Shown here piece after piece: positions 14,622 through 14,622 of a stretch of 14,622 nt of DNA (position 1 is the first letter of the stretch; each line of letters starts with the position of its first letter). Position numbers and translations under genes: made by a program. Under the pieces are notes generated by a model that was given only the letters and a program-made list of their open reading frames with translations, was not told where the DNA came from and ran no database searches. This DNA is from Anaerolineae bacterium (GTDB lineage: Bacteria > Chloroflexota > Anaerolineae > Aggregatilineales > Phototrophicaceae): assembly GCA_025454715.1 (NCBI GenBank), contig JALONY010000005.1:1-14622 (forward strand), read 5' to 3'.

Positions 14622-14622
14622 G

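Overview
The window is GC-rich, densely coding bacterial DNA. I see no rRNA, tRNA, CRISPR array, insertion sequence or phage gene. Three long proteins carry Thr/Pro-rich stalks of the TPT/TAT type next to a single membrane helix, and one has TATAIA-type 11-residue repeats. With PknB-like kinases, PP2C, FHA and bacterial SH3-like modules, this is the style of Chloroflexota (Anaerolineae-like) genomes. That assignment is an inference from protein style, not from a marker gene.

The layout alternates. (1) 1-1610, minus: a PknB-type Ser/Thr kinase with an ectodomain that runs off the left edge. (2) 1773-3337, plus: a promoter, then four consecutive small WXG100-family genes, then a strong bidirectional hairpin terminator. 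(3) 3362-4447, minus: a tail-anchored pseudokinase with an N-terminal zinc-knuckle-like motif. It reads as a counterpart of EssB/YukC. (4) 4448-4579: a short divergent intergenic region with two back-to-back TTGACA promoters. (5) 4580-9880, plus: a 1548-residue EccC/EssC-type multi-ATPase, then a fusion of a YukD/EsaB ubiquitin-like domain with an FHA domain, closed by a perfect 18-bp hairpin. (6) 9956-14622, minus: a VWA / beta-domain / TM / FHA protein (5' end off the right edge, apparent frameshift near 14320), followed 9 nt later by a PP2C phosphatase with TM, stalk and SH3-like ectodomain.

Taken together this looks like a type VII-like (ESX/Ess) secretion locus. It has EsxA-like substrates or chaperones, the EccC/EssC motor, an EsaB/YukD-like protein and an EssB-like pseudokinase. 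It is surrounded by a full phospho-Thr signalling set: active kinase, PP2C phosphatase and two FHA readers, one of them fused directly to the secretion component. EccB, EccD, EccE, MycP and EsaA counterparts are not visible. The combination is the most interesting thing here: an EccC-style motor N-terminus, EssB/YukD-like partners, and phospho-signalling proteins with outward-facing sensor domains.
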